A stretch of 7,572 nucleotides of DNA from JAFGOM01 sp964428385. Its GTDB lineage: Archaea > Halobacteriota > Methanomicrobia > Methanomicrobiales > Methanospirillaceae. The notes below the pieces were generated by a model. The model worked only from the letters and a program-made list of their open reading frames with translations. It did not search any database and was not told the origin of the DNA. A program made the translations under genes and the position numbers. The stretch covers positions 1-7,572 of the forward strand of contig CAYRYR010000124.1 of the NCBI GenBank assembly GCA_964428385.1. Reading direction: 5' to 3'. Shown here one piece after another: positions 5,272-7,572 of the stretch. The number at the start of each line of letters is the position of its first letter. The stretch's first letter is position 1.

Positions 5272-6109
5272 AACTCCGAAGAAGAAAGAAATTAAGAAAG
5301 TTAAAACAGTTAAGGAGGAAAAACCTGTGGCTGATAAGATTACCGTTGGACATGTACATATGAGCGGATGTACAGGATGTCTTGTCTCTCTCGCAGACAA
5401 CTACGAGGGACTATTCACCATCCTTGACAATTACGCAGATCTTGTATATTGTCTAACTCTCGCTGACGTCAGGGAAATCCCTAAGATGGATGTAGCCCTC
5501 GTTGAGGGGTCGGTCTGTATTAATGACCCCCACTCAGTAGAGGATATTAAGAAAACTCGTGAAAACGCAACGATAGTTGTAGCCCTTGGTGGGTGTGCAG
5601 CATACGGAAACATAACCCGATTCAGTCGTGGTGGACAATGGAACCAGGTCGGACATGAGAGCTTTGTTCCAATTGGTGACCTGATTGATGTGGATGTGTA
5701 TCTACCATGCTGTCCACCATCACCAGAGTCTATCAGGAATGTGTGTGTCATGGCATACCTACTCCTGAAAGGCAACGCTGATCAGAAGGCTCTTGCCGGG
5801 GAGTATCTCAAACCACTCATGGCACTGGCAAAGAGAGGCAGTGATGCTAACCGCAGCAGTGATGCCTGTGGCTGTGACCTGATGTATGATGTCATCAACC
5901 AGGGCCTGTGCATGGGATGTGGTACCTGTGCCGCATCCTGTCCAGTTAAGGCAATCACGATGGAGTACGGAAAGCCAAACATTGACCGTGACATGTGCAT
6001 CAAATGTGGTTCATGTTACACGGCCTGCCCACGGAGCTTCTTCTCTATGGATCTTACATCCAAATTTGAGAGTATCCTTGGTGCAATTGATGCTGCGATG
6101 AGTGTATGA
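5192..6109 (+). CDS. frhG: Coenzyme F420-reducing hydrogenase, gamma (small) subunit, with N-terminal extension
   Basis: Product of 305 residues from ATG 5192. FrhG carries the Fe-S relay between the Ni-Fe site in FrhA and the flavin in FrhB. The conserved part starts ADKITVGHVHMSGCTGC (Cys60, Cys63). It continues with EGSVC (Cys109), LGGCAAYG (Cys135) and LPCCPPSPE (Cys173, Cys174), which give the proximal cluster. At the C-terminus two ferredoxin motifs bind two [4Fe-4S] clusters: CMGCGTCAASCP (Cys240, 243, 246, 250) and CIKCGSCYTACP (Cys269, 272, 275, 279). The first 45 residues are extra relative to the family as I remember it: MGLKELLSKIFG, which could form an amphipathic helix, then a Lys/Glu/Pro-rich linker. 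ATG 5192 has GGGGTG four bases upstream and overlaps frhD by 80 bases. GTG 5327, with GGAGG eight bases upstream, gives the usual family N-terminus (260 residues) and is a serious alternative. The frame is open from 5111. Function is secure; the start is uncertain. Confidence 0.93.
   Translation: MGLKELLSKIFGTKEKKGSQPSPAVTETPKKKEIKKVKTVKEEKPVADKITVGHVHMSGCTGCLVSLADNYEGLFTILDNYADLVYCLTLADVREIPKMDVALVEGSVCINDPHSVEDIKKTRENATIVVALGGCAAYGNITRFSRGGQWNQVGHESFVPIGDLIDVDVYLPCCPPSPESIRNVCVMAYLLLKGNADQKALAGEYLKPLMALAKRGSDANRSSDACGCDLMYDVINQGLCMGCGTCAASCPVKAITMEYGKPNIDRDMCIKCGSCYTACPRSFFSMDLTSKFESILGAIDAAMSV
5314..5329 (+). promoter_or_regulatory. Internal Shine-Dalgarno and GTG: alternative frhG start
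   Basis: GGAGG at 5314-5318 is followed after eight bases by in-frame GTG 5327. GAGG-to-start distance is 12, as in frhA and frhB. A product from here begins MADKITVGHVHMSGC, the usual FrhG N-terminus. However, AAG GAG GAA codons in a Lys/Glu-rich linker would create this motif anyway. Confidence 0.5.
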
Positions 6110-6114
6110 GGAGG
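6108..6114 (+). promoter_or_regulatory. Shine-Dalgarno of frhB overlapping the frhG stop
   Basis: GAGGAGG lies across the frhG stop codon (TGA 6107-6109) and ends eight bases before ATG 6123. This decides the frhB start in favour of ATG 6123 over the in-frame GTG at 6102, and suggests coupled translation with frhG. Confidence 0.7.
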
Positions 6115-6122
6115 CAAGAAAT

Positions 6123-6986
6123 ATGGTTCTAGGTAACTATAAAGCAGTCTGCTCAGCACGCTCAGCAGATGCAGAAATTCGGAAAAGTGCCCAGGATGGC
6201 GGAATTGTCACCGCAATGTTTAAGTTCGCTCTTGAAGAGGGAATCATTGATGGTGCAATTGTTGCAGGACCTGGGGAAGTCGCCTGGAAGCCGGAGCCAA
6301 CTATTGCAACTACGGTAGATGAGCTCATGGCTGCACAGGGAACTAAGTATAATATCTGCCCCAACATGTCTGTTATCAAGGAAGCAACCCGTAGTTACGG
6401 TCTTGATAAGGTTGGTATTGTCGGAACTCCCTGTCAAATGCAGGCACTTAGAAAAGCACAACTCTATCCAGTCGGTTTCCGTGATGTAACCGACAAGATT
6501 GCTCTTGCAATGGGTATTTTCTGTATGGAAAACTTCCCATATCAGGGTATGAAACAGATTGTCGAGGATCACTGCAATGTGGCCATCCAGTCACTCGCAA
6601 AGGTCGATATCGGCAAGGGTAAGTTCTGGGCATACACAAGCCGTGGAGCTGTCTCACAGATTCCACTGAAAGCTACACACAAGTATGAACAGCCTGGCTG
6701 TCATGTCTGTCTTGACTATGTCGCAAACCTTGCAGACATCTCAACCGGATCTGTCGGCAGTCCTGACGGATGGAGCACTGTCTTTGTCAGAACCGCAAAA
6801 GGTGATGGTATCTGGGCAAAAGCGATGGAAGCTCAAGTCTTTGAGACCAAAGACATGGCATCTGTCAAGCCTGGTCTCTCTCTTGTTGAGAAACTCGCTA
6901 AAGAGAAGATCGACAAGAACAAAAAGACCCTCGAAGGCCGTGCAACATTTGGTGTTGGCAAAGGACTTCGAAACCCATACATCTAA
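6123..6986 (+). CDS. frhB: Coenzyme F420-reducing hydrogenase, beta subunit (FAD, Fe-S, F420 site)
   Basis: Product of 287 residues. FrhB takes electrons from FrhG and reduces F420 at an FAD. The family is shared with F420-dependent sulfite reductase, formate dehydrogenase FdhB and Fpo/FqoF-type subunits. The start MVLGNYKAVCSARS and the following AQDGGIVTAMF, ALEEGIIDGAIVAGPGE, AGT-like QGTKYN, GTPCQMQALRKAQ, GIFCMENFPY, DIGKGKFW, HKYEQPGCHVCLDY and STGSVGSPDGWSTV are all typical FrhB segments. Cysteines 79, 104, 134, 193 and 196 are candidates for the [4Fe-4S] ligands. ATG 6123 is chosen because it gives the family N-terminus and has a strong Shine-Dalgarno. GTG 6102 would add seven residues. 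The 13-base gap after frhG and shared context make it the last gene of the operon. Confidence 0.96.
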   Translation: MVLGNYKAVCSARSADAEIRKSAQDGGIVTAMFKFALEEGIIDGAIVAGPGEVAWKPEPTIATTVDELMAAQGTKYNICPNMSVIKEATRSYGLDKVGIVGTPCQMQALRKAQLYPVGFRDVTDKIALAMGIFCMENFPYQGMKQIVEDHCNVAIQSLAKVDIGKGKFWAYTSRGAVSQIPLKATHKYEQPGCHVCLDYVANLADISTGSVGSPDGWSTVFVRTAKGDGIWAKAMEAQVFETKDMASVKPGLSLVEKLAKEKIDKNKKTLEGRATFGVGKGLRNPYI

Positions 6987-7003
6987 TCTTTTTTTTTGTT
7001 TTA
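6987..7003 (+). terminator. T-tract terminator of the frh operon
   Basis: Right after the frhB stop comes TC, nine T (6989-6997), G, then TTTT. Long oligo-T runs are the main intrinsic termination signal in archaea. No stable hairpin precedes it. Confidence 0.6.
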
Positions 7004-7502
7004 TTGAATTCGGTACCTATCGGTTTTAGGATTCAGTACAGGCTGTCTAGCTTGTCAGTTGTATCTTCAACATGGGACAGTACCCGGAAGATACCATGGA
7101 TAAGAACTGATAGAAAATTGCATTTGTTTACTTGTACCGCACACAATACCAGGAAGTGTTTGTGTGTTATATCAATCCTCTTTCCAATAGCACACCCGTT
7201 TCTTTATGGTAGTATGATATCAGACCACCGTTCTGGTTTGAAGTCGTATAGACTACAGTCCGGATTTTTTAACCTCTTCTCGATGATTATGAGATAAAAA
7301 TCTCACATTCGTATTCGTTTCTGAATTAAGAAGATATCATTGTACCAATCATATAGAACTGGTTAGGAATATCGTGTTACTGTTTCCTGAAAAAGCATTT
7401 GAATCTACTAAAAAAATCTTACAAGGTACTTATAATTCACATGATACTACTAAATCTCACGAGAAATTATAACAAACAAAAAGAGATGAAACAACACAAA
7501 AA
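7004..7502. other. Intergenic stretch without a recognisable gene
   Basis: A 97-codon open stretch on the plus strand at 7004-7297 starts within the region just after the terminator. It has no ribosome site and gives a Ser/Arg/Leu-rich product with no family resemblance, so I do not accept it. From about 7300 the sequence is AT-rich with many stops in all frames. No RNA gene or strong repeat was noticed. Confidence 0.5.
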
Positions 7503-7529
7503 AGAAAGTTACTCTCAAAAAAAGAGAGT
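7503..7529 (-). terminator. Hairpin terminator for a leftward gene entering from the right
   Basis: ACTCTC (7511-7516) and GAGAGT (7524-7529) form a perfect 6-bp stem with a seven-base loop. Read on the minus strand it is followed by AACTTTCTTTTTTGTG, a T-rich tail. On the plus strand no T-run follows, so it serves leftward transcription. Confidence 0.55.
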
Positions 7530-7543
7530 TATCTTGGGTTCAC

Positions 7544-7572
7544 TTAGAACGATATGCCTGATGTGTAGGCAA
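7544..7572 (-). CDS. Possible last codons of a leftward gene (right edge)
   Basis: On the minus strand the frame ending at TAA 7546-7544 reads AYTSGISF before the stop. Another frame, ending at TGA 7542-7540, reads LPTHQAYRSK. Either would put the stop 10-20 bases before the minus-strand terminator, which is the main reason for proposing a gene here. Too little is visible to name a product or choose the frame. Confidence 0.3.

Noticed and set aside
6102..6122. frhB starting at GTG 6102
   Set aside because: It adds seven residues not in the family and leaves the strong GAGGAGG site unused; ATG 6123 gives the familiar MVLGNYK start.
7004..7297. 97-codon open frame after frhB
   Set aside because: It begins just after the T-tract terminator, has no Shine-Dalgarno, and shows no domain or family resemblance.
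1..7572. CRISPR array, tRNA or rRNA genes, insertion sequence
   Set aside because: No regularly spaced direct repeats, no tRNA-like T-arm or anticodon pattern, and no transposase sequence with terminal repeats were found on reading both strands.

Overview
The window is from a methanogenic archaeon. The order Methanomicrobiales is the best guess, and the gene set resembles Methanospirillum. Three things point there: an F420-reducing [NiFe]-hydrogenase operon in the order frhA-frhD-frhG-frhB, an archaeal-type GTP cyclohydrolase (MptA) of methanopterin synthesis, and the start of an archaeal initiation factor aIF2-beta gene. Shine-Dalgarno (SD) sites are of the archaeal GAGGTGAT type, promoter candidates are TATA boxes, and 3' ends are oligo-T tracts. 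The genus is inferred from remembered protein sequence, not from a search.

Layout. 1-203 (minus) is the N-terminal part of aIF2-beta, which runs off the left edge. 204-883 has no recognisable gene but holds the aIF2-beta promoter and two inverted repeats. 884 to about 1335 (plus) is a decayed, internally deleted purL copy with several frameshifts. 1336-1639 is empty. mptA lies at 1714-2685 (plus) behind its own TATA box, and appears to start at a non-canonical ATT codon. A hairpin plus T-tract follows it. 2737-3337 is a long intergenic stretch: an extremely AT-rich block, then the frh promoter, then a compact set of nested inverted repeats just before frhA. frhA (3338-4708), frhD (4726-5271), frhG (5192-6109) and frhB (6123-6986) form one operon ending in a T-tract. 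7004-7543 has no recognisable gene. The right edge carries a minus-oriented hairpin terminator and probably the last codons of a leftward gene.

How the genes work together. FrhA (Ni-Fe site), FrhG (Fe-S relay) and FrhB (FAD, Fe-S and F420 site) form the cytoplasmic hydrogenase that reduces coenzyme F420 with H2. FrhD removes the C-terminal peptide of FrhA once nickel is inserted. F420H2 then feeds the reductions of C1 groups carried on tetrahydromethanopterin, the cofactor whose pterin ring synthesis starts with MptA. mptA and frh therefore serve the same pathway but appear to be separate transcription units.

The points most worth a second look are the ATT start of mptA, the lysine-rich N-terminal extension of FrhG with an internal well-placed GTG start, the nested dyads in the frh leader, and the purL relic. 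No wholly new system is evident. The window is a core methanogenesis locus with unusual translational and leader features.
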